Origin: Pontibacter qinzhouensis
Lineage (GTDB): Bacteria; Bacteroidota; Bacteroidia; Cytophagales; Hymenobacteraceae
Length of the DNA: 64,000 bases
NCBI RefSeq assembly: GCF_008017455.1
Contig: NZ_VRTY01000018.1
Location: 16,061-80,060, forward strand
Direction of reading: 5' to 3'
Shown: in pieces, positions 54,359 to 64,000 of the stretch
Layout: the number at the start of each line of letters is the position of its first letter
Numbering within the stretch: the stretch's first letter is position 1
Notes under the pieces: generated by a model
What the model saw: only the letters and a program-made list of their open reading frames with translations
What the model was told of the DNA's origin: nothing
Database searches by the model: none
Program-made: the position numbers and the translations under genes

Positions 54359-56218
54359 TTAGCTGTTACTTTTTCTGGTAGCCTGAAATAGCTTTTTTTC
54401 TTCGCCTTCCACTGTATCGAATTCTATTATGTCAGTCACCTGATTGTTAACCGTATCATAAACCACAAAATTAATTCCTCTTCTTTTGGGCGAATAGTCA
54501 TATCCGTTAATATTAATGATGCTCACACTGCCAAAAGCAGGTGCTGCGGAATTGATGCTAAACCTGATGTGGTCAGGGAGTGGATTATACTTTGTATCTT
54601 TTGATGAGATTTCGGAAGGACCAGTTTCATTTAAATATTCAACTATCTTTCCGTTATAAAGTATAGCTGAGTAGGATCCAGTAACTGGAATGTGATCTAT
54701 TCTAGAGCCATGTTGCTTTAAAATTGTGTAAAATTCAGCAGGCATGTTAGCTGCACCTGCACCCATGAAACTGATGAAGACCGCATGGTTCGTTTTAATG
54801 TTTCTATTCAAGAATTGATAAGCGTTTTCTGTATAGGCCAATCTAATGTTGTGCTGTTCCTGCAAGTCTGGCGTTATTTCAGATTCTCTTGCTATGTAAA
54901 AGGTATCAGGCAAAACACCGGTAGTAGTCAGCGAGAAAAGCGAGCTATTAAAATTAGTTAGCTGATCATACTTCATATACATGCTAATGTAATAATTGCT
55001 TGAATGAAAATATAACGGATATGACGTTTTCTGCAATTCATGCATAGAAGTGTAAGGTCTGATATATAGGGTAACAAACGTATTTGCCGTTAGTATATCT
55101 TTTTTCTTGAAGCTGATATAGATTATGCCAAGCGTTAATGTTATACCTAGAACTAAAGGAACCAGAGTTTGCCTAGAAGCGAAAATCATCCCTATAAAGA
55201 TCCCTAGAATAAAATAGATAGGTAAAAAAAACACAATTAAGTCGGGTACATCATAATTAATGTTAAACACAAGTTGGCCTACAAGAGCTGCCCCAAGAAA
55301 AATGAGTTCGACATATCCCTTTTTTTGATACAAATAATAGAAAAAACCTGCCGCTGCTAAACTTAGGCCAAGGATAGTGAAATTTAAGTTTAAAAGTTGG
55401 AAAAGTATATTAAACCTTTCGTAAAGAATAACAGGCAACGTAAAAGGAAACATCTGAGAATGAAACCCACTGCCAGTTATATAGCCAAAGAACTCCGAGA
55501 AATTTGGCTTGAAAGATGATTCAATGTACAAAGGGTTGCTAGTGTGGGCACGGTAGTAAACTAGAATATACTGGGAGATACCTGCCAGAATGAAAAGCGC
55601 AACAAAGAGCAAGTTTCGTGTAGCAATTACTTTACGATAGTCAGCTTTCAAGGAAATAAATACCAGAGCTGGCAATATAGTAACCATTGTTAAATGATTG
55701 CCAAAGCTCAAGGCGAATACGGCGCAGCCAAGCAAATAATATTTGTTGCTTTTGGTGTAGTAGAACTTCAGGAACAGGTAGAATACTGTAAGAAGATAAA
55801 AGATGTTCAGGGTGTAAACTTCTGCCTCGGTTGCCTGTGTCCAGAAGGTGTAGGTAAAGCCCATGCAAAGAGTTGCCAACGTGCTCCCAATCCTGCTATT
55901 GGTGAGCAAGTGTACTACAGAGTAGAACATTACCATTGCAAGTGCTCCAAACAATACAGCTATCAGCGTGATTCTTTCGGGCATGTCCAGGAAAAATATT
56001 ATCCTGGAAAACAGCTCCGTCAGCATCAGAAATTGCGGGTAACCTGTGCTATGTGGTAACCCATTGGCCAGGTGTAGGTACTGCCACTTTATTGAGTCCC
56101 CCCAGTTAATTCTGCCTCCGGCACCAGGGTACATTGTGAGGCTATAAACCGTTAAAAAAAACAGAAATATTCCTATTTGTAAAGTATATGGCTTTAGTCG
56201 ATTAACTACCTTAATCAT
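54359..56218 (-). CDS. GT117/DUF2723-type membrane protein
   Basis: 619 residues: about ten to eleven helices in the first 400 residues, with SLTMYPGAGGRINWGDSIKW and LPHSTGYPQFLML, the loop motifs of DUF2723 (protein O-mannosyltransferase-like fold), and TQATEAEVYTLN. A soluble C-terminal part follows. It probably transfers sugars at the periplasmic face. It is AT-richer than its neighbours and transcribed downstream of the UGM-like gene. Confidence 0.78.
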   Translation of the reverse strand: MIKVVNRLKPYTLQIGIFLFFLTVYSLTMYPGAGGRINWGDSIKWQYLHLANGLPHSTGYPQFLMLTELFSRIIFFLDMPERITLIAVLFGALAMVMFYSVVHLLTNSRIGSTLATLCMGFTYTFWTQATEAEVYTLNIFYLLTVFYLFLKFYYTKSNKYYLLGCAVFALSFGNHLTMVTILPALVFISLKADYRKVIATRNLLFVALFILAGISQYILVYYRAHTSNPLYIESSFKPNFSEFFGYITGSGFHSQMFPFTLPVILYERFNILFQLLNLNFTILGLSLAAAGFFYYLYQKKGYVELIFLGAALVGQLVFNINYDVPDLIVFFLPIYFILGIFIGMIFASRQTLVPLVLGITLTLGIIYISFKKKDILTANTFVTLYIRPYTSMHELQKTSYPLYFHSSNYYISMYMKYDQLTNFNSSLFSLTTTGVLPDTFYIARESEITPDLQEQHNIRLAYTENAYQFLNRNIKTNHAVFISFMGAGAANMPAEFYTILKQHGSRIDHIPVTGSYSAILYNGKIVEYLNETGPSEISSKDTKYNPLPDHIRFSINSAAPAFGSVSIININGYDYSPKRRGINFVVYDTVNNQVTDIIEFDTVEGEEKKLFQATRKSNS

Positions 56219-56290
56219 AAAAGAAGAAATATGAAGATCAGTAGCAGTAGCTACCCATTATAAATTGTGAATTGTTGATATACTATTTAA

Positions 56291-57556
56291 TTAGGGTGTT
56301 AATATATTCTTTGATAGAATCATCGAGGCTTCTATTGCTTTGTCCATATTGTAATATTCCCATTCAGCAAAGCGCCCTGTCAGGTAAATATGGTGCTTCT
56401 GCAGCTGTTGTTTCAGGTTGGTTATCTTCTGGCGTGTGTCTTTTTCCTGAACTACATAAGAATTCGGTTCATAATTAGCCTGCAGCGGACGGAGGTTACC
56501 CGGTAACTTATTTATTTCCTCTTCCATTTCTTGTAAAGGGACTTTGCCAGAGAACTCAACTACGCATGTTTTTCGGGTACTTCCTGCATTATTAGCTGGG
56601 CTAAAGTTGCCGGTGTAAATAATGCGGTGAGCCCGCGTAAAATCCTCCGGAATATAGAGCCATGAAAGGTCATTGTCATCGCATTCGCAGAACAAATTAG
56701 ACGTACCGTTCGATTTTAGCTCCTCCACAGCTTGCAGGGCGTGTTGTAGTGCAGCATCTTCTATCTGTATTAACTGGCTTAACTTGCGCACATCACCTGT
56801 ATAAATAACCGCATCTGCGGTGCCGGAGGCATTTAGAAGTAACTGGCCATTCTGTAAACTAATGCTGCTGACCCACTGATCTGTTATAATGTTGATCCCT
56901 TGGGCCAGGCGATTTGCTATAAACTGAGAGCCTCCGGTTTTAGGATAGTAGAAGCTGGCATGCACCATATCCGACTCTTCTTCCTTAACAATATTGCTGA
57001 GCAGGATGTCCTGGATATTGGGCATCGGAAGTTTTCCCTCCAGCCACTCCAGTGCTACCAGGCTTAGGTCTGTATTCCAGATTTTCTGATTGTAAGGCTT
57101 AAAATATAATTTGTAGAGTGTTTCTCCGAAAGTACCTTCCAGAAATGCTTCGAAATGATTGTATGCAAAAGGTGCTTTGGGAGCAGTATTTTGGATTTTA
57201 AGTAAATCTGCCAGCACATTCTGCACTGTTTCCTTGTCAAATTCACCAAGGTAATTTTCGATAGGATAACCTATCAGCTTCTGGTTAATAAGAATTTTGG
57301 CATTTCGCTTTGCCTTTATAAATTCCTTTTCCTGGTCGAACTGTGCCCAAAACCATTCTGAAACTGCCTTGTTTTTGGCATTAAACACATGGCCACCTAC
57401 TTTGTGGAACAGGTTGCCTGAAACAAGGTCGCATTTAACGAGACCTCCTATTTTTTCGGCTTGCTCCAACACCACAACATCGGCGGTTTTAGCCAGGAAT
57501 CGCGCAGCAGATAAGCCTGATATACCAGCTCCGATAATCGAAATATTTTTTTTCAT
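56291..57556 (-). CDS. FAD-dependent amine oxidase/UDP-galactopyranose mutase-like protein
   Basis: 421 residues. N-terminal FAD motif ISIIGAGISGLSAARFLAK with VVVLEQAEKIGGLV, KVGGHVFNAKNKAVSEWF and PYNQKIWNTDLSLVALEWL, which resemble UDP-galactopyranose mutase and related NAD(P)-binding FAD proteins. Coupled to a GT2 gene 21 bp upstream. It likely modifies a nucleotide or lipid-linked sugar. Confidence 0.78.
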   Translation of the reverse strand: MKKNISIIGAGISGLSAARFLAKTADVVVLEQAEKIGGLVKCDLVSGNLFHKVGGHVFNAKNKAVSEWFWAQFDQEKEFIKAKRNAKILINQKLIGYPIENYLGEFDKETVQNVLADLLKIQNTAPKAPFAYNHFEAFLEGTFGETLYKLYFKPYNQKIWNTDLSLVALEWLEGKLPMPNIQDILLSNIVKEEESDMVHASFYYPKTGGSQFIANRLAQGINIITDQWVSSISLQNGQLLLNASGTADAVIYTGDVRKLSQLIQIEDAALQHALQAVEELKSNGTSNLFCECDDNDLSWLYIPEDFTRAHRIIYTGNFSPANNAGSTRKTCVVEFSGKVPLQEMEEEINKLPGNLRPLQANYEPNSYVVQEKDTRQKITNLKQQLQKHHIYLTGRFAEWEYYNMDKAIEASMILSKNILTP

Positions 57557-57577
57557 GAAGTTGTTTTCACCTACACG

Positions 57578-58312
57578 TTATAAGTAAACTTTCTTACCTG
57601 TGAAGCGGAGTTTTACATAGTACAATAGGGTTTGTCTGGCATTACGAATTGCTTTTGGCGATACACTTGCCGAAGGCGCCCTATAATGTATAGGTACTTC
57701 CATATACCTTTTTTTGCGGAGCAGGTACCGGATTTCTGTCTGGTAAAAGTGAGCAGTCGATTTTAGAGGATAATCCAGAAACTGTTTAACTACACTGCGG
57801 TGAAAACCCTGATACCCGGAAGTCATATCTTTCATGGTGGTTCCGAGTAGCAAGTTCGAAACCAATGTGCCAAACTTTGATAAAAACCAGCGCCCCCAGG
57901 CAGAGTCTGCTGTACTGCCCCCATTTATAAAGCGACTTCCAAAGGCACACTCATTTCCTTCGTTCAGTACACGCAGAAACATTGGCAAAGCCCTTGGGTC
58001 ATGCGATAGCCCGGCATCCATTTCTATAATAAAAGCGTGGCCGCCGTCGTAGGCTGCCTGGTAACCTGCCAGGTAGGCATCTACTACATTTTTGGTTTGA
58101 GGGGCCCAAACTGTTATAAATCGAGGGTCTTTTGCAGACAAATCGCGGCACAAACTCAGTGTGTTATCCACTGAAACTTTGTCTACAACCAAATAAACGT
58201 GGCCACTTTCCAGTCTGTCGAGTACAGCGGTTAAAAGTGTACTAAATGGAGAGAAATCACTCTCTTCGTTAGCCAGTGGTATTACCAGTGCCCAATCATT
58301 GTCAAAATACAT
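57578..58312 (-). CDS. Family 2 glycosyltransferase (dolichol-phosphate mannosyltransferase-like)
   Basis: 244 residues: GT-A fold with LVIPLANEESDFSPF, IIEMDAGLSHDP as the acidic metal motif and FGSRFINGGSTADS plus MTSGYQGFHR, as in DPM1-type polyprenyl-phosphate glycosyltransferases. No C-terminal helices. It would charge a lipid carrier that a GT117-type transferase could use; this link is inferred. Confidence 0.85.
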   Translation of the reverse strand: MYFDNDWALVIPLANEESDFSPFSTLLTAVLDRLESGHVYLVVDKVSVDNTLSLCRDLSAKDPRFITVWAPQTKNVVDAYLAGYQAAYDGGHAFIIEMDAGLSHDPRALPMFLRVLNEGNECAFGSRFINGGSTADSAWGRWFLSKFGTLVSNLLLGTTMKDMTSGYQGFHRSVVKQFLDYPLKSTAHFYQTEIRYLLRKKRYMEVPIHYRAPSASVSPKAIRNARQTLLYYVKLRFTGKKVYL

Positions 58313-58853
58313 TAAGTTGAATTAATAGCCTTACAATTATTCAAAAGTAAATAATCAAGTTTATAACAGAAGAAGATTTTTCCGATTAAAATTCAATACT
58401 AGTATTTATTATTCGTGACCCAATGATAACTAGCTATATAAAGTTGCCAATTGGAATTCCGAATCAATAGGTTTATAAAACAATGGCGTGCTAATCATTT
58501 AGGTATTGCTGTAATAATCCTGTCATGTTGCTTTCTTGTCCATTATCTAACTAACTACCCGCACTGTGTAATAATCAGGATGTCGCGCCATTTTTTTAGC
58601 AGTTTTCTGTACCTTCGTGTTCTAACGTGATGTACTTATAATTCATTTCACAGCTTATCGCCTGTTGCAACTCCTGCTAAAAAAACACCTTAGATTAACC
58701 GCCATCAGGTACAAAAGCTGGAACAGGTAAACTTTGCCGAAAAATTTATTTGGTGTATATGAACACATATTAGTTTATAATTATATTTTCACGCTAAATA
58801 CAGCTAAACTTATGCTTTGCTAAAGAGCATAAACAATAGATAACACAGAGAGC
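58313..58853. other. Gene-free region upstream of ppk1
   Basis: 541 bp between divergent GT2 and ppk1 genes, AT-rich. It should hold both promoters; no repeat-family copy is seen. Confidence 0.45.
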
Positions 58854-60956
58854 ATGCTTATTAATAAAGTTTCGGATCAGATTAAGAAAAGTAAACTCAT
58901 TAGCCGGGACCTGAGTTGGTTACGCTTTAACTACAGGGTGCTGGATCAGGGGCGCGATACGGACAAGAACTTTTTCGACAGATTAAAATTTCTGGCCATC
59001 ACGTCTTCTAACCTGGATGAGTTCTTTATGATCAGGGTCGGAAGCTTGTATAACTACCTCGATTATGGCAAAGAGCGCACCGACTACTCCGGCCTGCGCG
59101 AAATACCGTTCCGTAAAAAGCTGCTCGACTATGCCCATCGCTTTGTAAACGACCAGTACCTTACCTTTAACAGCGAACTGAAGCCACTGTTCTGTAAGTT
59201 TGGCTTTGATATTCTGCGGGTGGAGGAACTGAACGAGGCGGAGCAGAAAAAAGTAGATTCTTACTTCAAGAACACTATTTTTCCGCTCCTGACACCCATG
59301 GTCTACGACAACTACCATGGGTTTCCGCTGCTCATGAACCAGTTGCTAACTTTTGGCGTGGTAACCCGCACACAAGATGAGCAAAAGGCGCAGGACCGCG
59401 TAACGTTTGTGCAGATACCTCAGAACCTGGCTCGCTTTTATGAAATAAACCGAAAAGACAAACTTGTTTTTGTGCCGATAGAGGAGATTATCCGCTGGAA
59501 AATTAAAAAGCTTTTCCGGAATGTGGAGATCGTTTCGGCTAACCTGTTCCGTATAACCCGAAACGGCGATTTTACCCTGGAAGAAAGCGATGATATTGAT
59601 GCGGACTTTGTGCAGGAGATAAAATCGAAGCTTCGCACCCGCAAGAAGGGCCGTGTGGTACGGCTGGAAATAGAACGCAATCCGTCGCCGTTTATGATGC
59701 GCCTGCTAAAGGAACGCTGGACCATCGACAATGCCAATGTGTTTACCATTAGTAGCCTGATCGACCTGCGTGGCCTCTGGCAGATAATTAACCACCGGCA
59801 ATTTCGTGATAAGCGACCCAAGCAACCGGCTTCGCTCATGCCCCTGAGCCTGCCCAGCGATGGCGTAGACATGTTCGACTACCTGAAAGAGCACGATGTG
59901 CTGCTGCACCACCCTTACAACAGCATGGAGCCGGTAGTAAACCTGCTGGAGCGTGCTGCCGAAGATCCCTATGTATTAGGTATTAAACAAACCATTTACC
60001 GGTTAGCCGACCAGTCGCGGGTAACGGCTGCTTTGCTCAAAGCGGCAGAAAATGGCAAGCACGTGTCGGTGCTGTTTGAGGTGAAGGCGCGTTTTGATGA
60101 GGAGAAGAACCTGCGGGAAGGCGAGAAACTGGAGAAAGCCGGCTGCTTTGTAATATATGGCATAGGTAAGTATAAAACCCATACCAAAATGCTCATGATT
60201 ATCCGGAAAGAAGGGGAGAAGGTGACGCGCTATGTGCACATAGGCAGTGGTAACTATAACGAACAGACAGCCCGCCTGTATACCGACGTAAGCCTGCTGA
60301 CTACTAACGATGTGTATGCCCACGATGTATCGGAGTTCTTTAATGTAATTACCGGGCACTCACGGCCCAACCAGTACAAGAACCTGATAACATCGCCAAA
60401 AAACATGCGGGCAGAACTTATTGAGCTGATACGTGCTGAGGCACGCAATGCTAAAAAAGGGCTGAAAAGCGGTATTGTCATTAAAATTAACTCGCTCGAA
60501 GACAGAGAGACTATTGAGGAACTTTACAAAGCCTCAAAAGCAGGTGTTACTATTAAACTGATTGTGCGCGGCATCTGCTGCCTGCGCCCCGGCCGCGAAG
60601 ACCTGAGCGAGAATATTTCAGTGAAATCTATAGTAGGGGAGAACCTGGAGCATAGCCGCATCTACTATTTCCACAACAACGGCGACTCTAAAGTGTATGG
60701 TGGCAGTGCCGATATTATGGTGCGCAGTTTCGACCGTCGCATCGAGGCTTTGTTCCTGATCGTGAACGAAGAGTTGAAGCGGGAGGTCCTTCATATACTG
60801 CACTATAACCTGCTCGACAACCAGAACTCCTATATTATGCGCGAAGATGGCACGTACGCCAAGAAAAGGCTGGCTGCGCATGAGGAGGTAGTAGATGTGC
60901 ATAAAATATTTTACAGCAGAAGCTTACAGATAGAAGGCGAAGTAGAACTTATCTGA
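58854..60956 (+). CDS. ppk1: Polyphosphate kinase 1
   Basis: 700 residues, full length for PPK1. N-terminal domain with DLSWLRFNYRVLDQ, head domain, then the catalytic domains: HHPYNSMEPVV, the autophosphorylated histidine in IGKYKTHTKMLMI, HIGSGNYNEQTARLYTD, and LEHSRIYYF with GSADIMVRSFDRRIE carrying the second histidine and metal ligands. It makes polyphosphate from ATP. Confidence 0.96.
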   Translation: MLINKVSDQIKKSKLISRDLSWLRFNYRVLDQGRDTDKNFFDRLKFLAITSSNLDEFFMIRVGSLYNYLDYGKERTDYSGLREIPFRKKLLDYAHRFVNDQYLTFNSELKPLFCKFGFDILRVEELNEAEQKKVDSYFKNTIFPLLTPMVYDNYHGFPLLMNQLLTFGVVTRTQDEQKAQDRVTFVQIPQNLARFYEINRKDKLVFVPIEEIIRWKIKKLFRNVEIVSANLFRITRNGDFTLEESDDIDADFVQEIKSKLRTRKKGRVVRLEIERNPSPFMMRLLKERWTIDNANVFTISSLIDLRGLWQIINHRQFRDKRPKQPASLMPLSLPSDGVDMFDYLKEHDVLLHHPYNSMEPVVNLLERAAEDPYVLGIKQTIYRLADQSRVTAALLKAAENGKHVSVLFEVKARFDEEKNLREGEKLEKAGCFVIYGIGKYKTHTKMLMIIRKEGEKVTRYVHIGSGNYNEQTARLYTDVSLLTTNDVYAHDVSEFFNVITGHSRPNQYKNLITSPKNMRAELIELIRAEARNAKKGLKSGIVIKINSLEDRETIEELYKASKAGVTIKLIVRGICCLRPGREDLSENISVKSIVGENLEHSRIYYFHNNGDSKVYGGSADIMVRSFDRRIEALFLIVNEELKREVLHILHYNLLDNQNSYIMREDGTYAKKRLAAHEEVVDVHKIFYSRSLQIEGEVELI

Positions 60957-60981
60957 TACATTAAAGCTAACTAAACCGATA

Positions 60982-61019
60982 AAAGGAAGCACGGGCAACA
61001 GTTCGTGCTTCCTTTTTTT
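60982..61019 (+). terminator. Terminator after ppk1
   Basis: Perfect 12-bp stem AAAGGAAGCACG / CGTGCTTCCTTT followed by T7. Confidence 0.9.
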
Positions 61020-61468
61020 GTACAAGCTGAAAGGTGTTCTGGAAACAAAACCCTGGATATACCCTTGGCGGAAATTCTCTTTTTTAGCTTTGGAAGGGTA
61101 AAAACATTAGAATAATTGAGGTAACCTTTAAGCTGCCTCACAATGGGTATGATGCTGCGCGTGTACTTAAGCTATGAATATAATTGGTCATGTAATTTCA
61201 GAGTGCGTCAGTTCAGGAGCGGTTAGAAAGAAGTGAAGAAAGAGCCAGCCTTGGAATATTTATTAATGGAAAAATTATATCTTTTTAGATGAATTTTACT
61301 ATATTTAAAAAAATGATTTAAGCTTGCCTCTACATAACACAGCACCGATTTATAAACAGGTAAAGTTCTTGCTTAGGGCAAAGAAGAAAATTTATTATAT
61401 ACGCCTCTGAAAGCTCCAGGGAAAGGAGCAACTTAGTACGCGACAACTAATTTAAATAACAAATAAGA
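61020..61468. other. Gene-free region before the S8 protease
   Basis: Contains a truncated reverse Z element (61089-61117, TTTGGAAGGGTAAAAACATT, AGAATAATT). Otherwise AT-rich with nothing recognised. Confidence 0.45.
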
Positions 61469-63133
61469 ATGAATAACAAACTGAACCAGGTACTCTTGTT
61501 GGCATTGGGCTTCTCGATGGGGAATGGGTACCTGCAACATGCGGCAGCACAAGGAGAGGTTACAACTGTTACAGCCTTCGATAGCAAGTATGTAGACTGG
61601 TATAACCGCAGCGCAACGCAAGACAAAATACAGGGAGTGGGCGTAGACCGTGCTTACAAAGAGCTATTGCCAACAAAGCAGCCCAAAAAGAAAATTGTAG
61701 TGGCCGTAATAGACTCTGGCCTCGACATAAATCATGAAGACCTGCAGGGGAAAGTATGGGTGAATAAAAAAGAGATACCCGGCAACGGCATCGACGACGA
61801 TAACAACGGTTACGTAGATGATGTGCATGGTTGGAGTTTTCTGGGGAATGCAGCAGGCGAGAACATTCGGTACGAAACGTACGAGTATATCCGGATTTAC
61901 CGAAAACTGGCACCTGTTTACCAGCACATAGCTGCTGTAGAAGCCGTTCCTGCCGATAAACAGGAAGAGTATAAAACTTTTCTGCGTTGCCAGGAGAAAT
62001 ACGAGAAAGAGGTTTCCCAAAATCAGAAGACACAGGAAAACCTGACCAGGTTTGAAGAAGTGCTCGCTACCTGTGAGGCTGTTATTGGCCAGCACCTGGG
62101 CAAAAGTGAGTTTACAGTAGCAGAAATAAGAGCCATCGCCACCAAAAACGACAATGTGCAGCGGGCCAGAGGCTGGCTATTGAGCCGTTACGACATGGGC
62201 TTCGAGAAAGCTTCTTTTCAGAAATACAAAGACCACACCCAAAACGCCCTCGAAAAGCACCTGAACCCGGCCTACAACCCAAGAGCCATACTGGCTGATG
62301 ACCACGAAGACATAAACGACCGCAACTATGGCAACAACGATGTAAAAGGTCCGCGGCCAGACCATGGTACGCCAGTGGCAGGCCTTATTGCAGGTGTGCG
62401 TAACAATAACCTGGGCATAAATGGTATAGCCGAGCACGTTGAAATTATGGCCCTCAGAGCTGTGCCCGAAGGCGATGAATATGATAAAGACATTGCCCTG
62501 GCCATCAGGTATGCTGTAGATAATGGAGCCAACATTATAAACATGAGCTTTGGCAAAGAGTTTTCTCCGGAGAAACAGTACATTGATGAAGCCATAAAAT
62601 ACGCAGAGGCTAACAACGTGTTGCTGGTGCACGCAGCCGGCAACAGCGCTTACAACATCGACGATATCATACATTACCCCACCAGAAACTGCAACGATGG
62701 CACAGCTATCAGCAGCTGGATCGAGGTTGGGGCCTCCTCTATGAACTCTGATAAAAGCATAACAGCTGAGTTTACAAATTACGGCAAAAGATCAGTAGAT
62801 CTTTTTGCACCAGGCGTTGATATCGTATCGCTGGCTCCTGAAAATAAATACGCCAAGGTAGACGGCACCAGCTTTTCGAGCCCGGTAGTTTCGGGAGTTG
62901 CTGCCCTGGTGTGGTCTTATTACCCAGAGTTAACGGCAGTAGAACTAAAAGAGGTGCTGGTAAACTCCTGCACTAATTATGGCAAGAAGAAAGTGAACTT
63001 ACCAAACGAGGATTCACCGAAGAAAAAAAAGACCAGGTTTTCAAACTTGTCCAGAACAGGAGGAATTATTAATGCCTACGAAGCCCTGAAACTGGCCGAA
63101 AAGGTAGTAAACGAAAAAAGCCAGGGAGTATAA
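61469..63133 (+). CDS. S8 family (subtilisin-like) serine protease
   Basis: 554 residues: signal peptide (VLLLALGFSMGNGYLQHAAA), then the subtilase domain with Asp in VVAVIDSGLDINHEDL, His in PDHGTPVAGLIAG and Ser in VDGTSFSSPVVSGVAALV; all three are intact. A roughly 170-residue helical insertion lies between the Asp and His motifs, common in Bacteroidota S8 proteins. No T9SS C-terminal domain is visible, so it is likely periplasmic. Confidence 0.93.
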   Translation: MNNKLNQVLLLALGFSMGNGYLQHAAAQGEVTTVTAFDSKYVDWYNRSATQDKIQGVGVDRAYKELLPTKQPKKKIVVAVIDSGLDINHEDLQGKVWVNKKEIPGNGIDDDNNGYVDDVHGWSFLGNAAGENIRYETYEYIRIYRKLAPVYQHIAAVEAVPADKQEEYKTFLRCQEKYEKEVSQNQKTQENLTRFEEVLATCEAVIGQHLGKSEFTVAEIRAIATKNDNVQRARGWLLSRYDMGFEKASFQKYKDHTQNALEKHLNPAYNPRAILADDHEDINDRNYGNNDVKGPRPDHGTPVAGLIAGVRNNNLGINGIAEHVEIMALRAVPEGDEYDKDIALAIRYAVDNGANIINMSFGKEFSPEKQYIDEAIKYAEANNVLLVHAAGNSAYNIDDIIHYPTRNCNDGTAISSWIEVGASSMNSDKSITAEFTNYGKRSVDLFAPGVDIVSLAPENKYAKVDGTSFSSPVVSGVAALVWSYYPELTAVELKEVLVNSCTNYGKKKVNLPNEDSPKKKKTRFSNLSRTGGIINAYEALKLAEKVVNEKSQGV

Positions 63134-63189
63134 ACCAGGTGTAACAACAGGTGCCTTACTAATTTTCTAACCTTAAAAATAACACAAGT

Positions 63190-63570
63190 ATGAATTGGTA
63201 CATGATGGTTTTAAGAAAGTACGCAGAGTTCAGCGGTCGCGCCAGGCGCAGCGAGTATTGGTACTTTTTTCTATTCAACATTTTGGTTTCTATGGCATTG
63301 GCTGGTGTCGATTTTATAATTGGCTCGGCTCTCATGGGCGGATCTATTGGTTTGCTTGGCGGCCTTTACTCGCTCGCTGTTTTTATTCCGGGTCTGGCAG
63401 TTTCGGTTCGGCGGCTCCACGATACCGGCCGAAGCGGCTGGTGGTTACTCATCTCGCTCGTACCGTTCATCGGCTGGATTGTGCTGATTGTTTTCATGTT
63501 CACCGACAGCCAGTATGACGACAACCAATACGGCCCAAACCTCAAAGTAGATTACCAGTACGGCGTGTAG
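63190..63570 (+). CDS. DUF805 family membrane protein
   Basis: 126 residues: FSGRARRSEYWYFFLFNILV start, three to four helices, and VRRLHDTGRSGWWLLISLVP followed by DNQYGPN, all diagnostic of DUF805. Function unknown. Confidence 0.9.
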   Translation: MNWYMMVLRKYAEFSGRARRSEYWYFFLFNILVSMALAGVDFIIGSALMGGSIGLLGGLYSLAVFIPGLAVSVRRLHDTGRSGWWLLISLVPFIGWIVLIVFMFTDSQYDDNQYGPNLKVDYQYGV

Positions 63571-63590
63571 TTAAGTACCTGTTACATACA

Positions 63591-63631
63591 AAAGCCTTAC
63601 AGTTCAGGCAGGGGCTGTAAGGCTTTTTTGT
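63591..63631 (+). terminator. Terminator after the DUF805 gene
   Basis: AAAGCCTTACAG / CTGTAAGGCTTT stem with a T6 tail. Confidence 0.88.
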
Positions 63632-64000
63632 TGGAGTCCAACAGTAGGTAAAAGCGAACTGGATGAACTGGTGCTAACTAAAAGCGATGCCTCATTTTAA
63701 ATGACAAGGGAGTTAAATGCTCGAAAGAACCTGTGGCTAACCCTTGACAAAAAAACATCAAAAAGTCTTTGGAAGGCCAATTTCATTTGAATAATTAACT
63801 TGGCTTCGACATATCTGAACTTATCGGTTGCTAAACAGCGGAACCCATGCCAACACAAGTCTAACATCTAGCTTCTAGTATCTACCATCTAAAATCTAAT
63901 AAAAAAGCACCTCCTGCCTCTCCTGACATTTCGCTGGCACTTCCTCTGAAATATAGTTAGCTTTATAGGTAGAAATTTGCCTTATGAAACTGAATCACTC
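63632..64000. other. Gene-free window end with repeats
   Basis: Reverse Z element at 63767-63796 (with inverted TAACCCTTGACA block and a 29-codon reverse frame MKLAFQRLFDVFLSRV...), then an inverted copy of the TAGACACTAG mosaic at 63858-63900. Confidence 0.55.

Overview
The window reads as chromosomal DNA of a Bacteroidota bacterium, most likely order Cytophagales, family Hymenobacteraceae (Pontibacter-like; genus-level placement is inference). The signs are a SusC/SusD pair, promoters of the TTTG / TAnnTTTG type with 18-20 bp spacing, BatB/BatC, GT117/DUF2723 and YwqK-type proteins, long repeat-rich intergenic regions, and no obvious Shine-Dalgarno dependence.

Positions 1-36 kb form a sulfur-themed island. 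It starts with two DoxX-like membrane proteins (3-3210), then a lipoprotein cytochrome c with a Tat-exported SoxC-type sulfite dehydrogenase (3528-5555), a phytoene-desaturase-like flavoprotein and a YeiH-type anion exporter. A small AT-rich accessory patch follows (HNH nuclease and a VapBC-like toxin-antitoxin pair, 9.2-10.7 kb). Next come a MetY-like protein that lacks the PLP lysine, a peroxiredoxin that lacks its catalytic cysteine, an alpha/beta hydrolase and an FAD/NAD(P)-binding protein. A SusC-SusD-DoxX-DoxX operon spans 17.3-24.8 kb. A TIGR01777-type epimerase and a divergent tRNA-Cys follow. After a housekeeping interlude (CDF transporter, AraC regulator, LytS/LytTR two-component pair, TIM-barrel protein, Kef-type antiporter), a second MetY-like/peroxiredoxin pair closes the island on the minus strand (33.8-35.7 kb). 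Chromate-resistance genes (ChrB-AraC fusion, ChrA) lie next to it.

The most striking discovery is regulatory. Three transcription units of the island (MetY-like/Prx copy 1, susCD-doxX-doxX, MetY-like/Prx copy 2) share a nearly identical promoter. In each, the -7 box is followed at the expected start site by TACTAwTyCTATAGrmAT. Just downstream each has a tiny ORF whose last codons before the stop are cysteines (CC, CC and CCCC). Two of the leaders hold a second tiny ORF ending in CC, and a fifth region holds one ending in CCNC. This looks like a cysteine-responsive leader-peptide (attenuation) regulon, with a C-rich, G-poor stretch after the susC leader suggesting Rho involvement. A tRNA-Cys(GCA)-like gene with A33 and A73 sits inside the island.

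Positions 39-64 kb are ordinary chromosome: an AGCS symporter, three tRNAs (Arg, Pro, Ser), batB-batC, nucleotide-sugar genes (Ugd-like, SDR epimerase, SAF-domain dehydrogenase), thioesterase, thiolase, a YwqK-like repeat protein, a glycan cluster (GT117, UGM-like, GT2), ppk1, an S8 protease and DUF805.

The intergenic DNA is full of dispersed repeats. About 20 copies of a short element combine AATTATTCTAATGAAAA with a GCCTTCCGGAGGC hairpin. There are also MITE-like elements with terminal inverted repeats, a nested G-rich inverted repeat and AACAATCAAC-type simple repeats.
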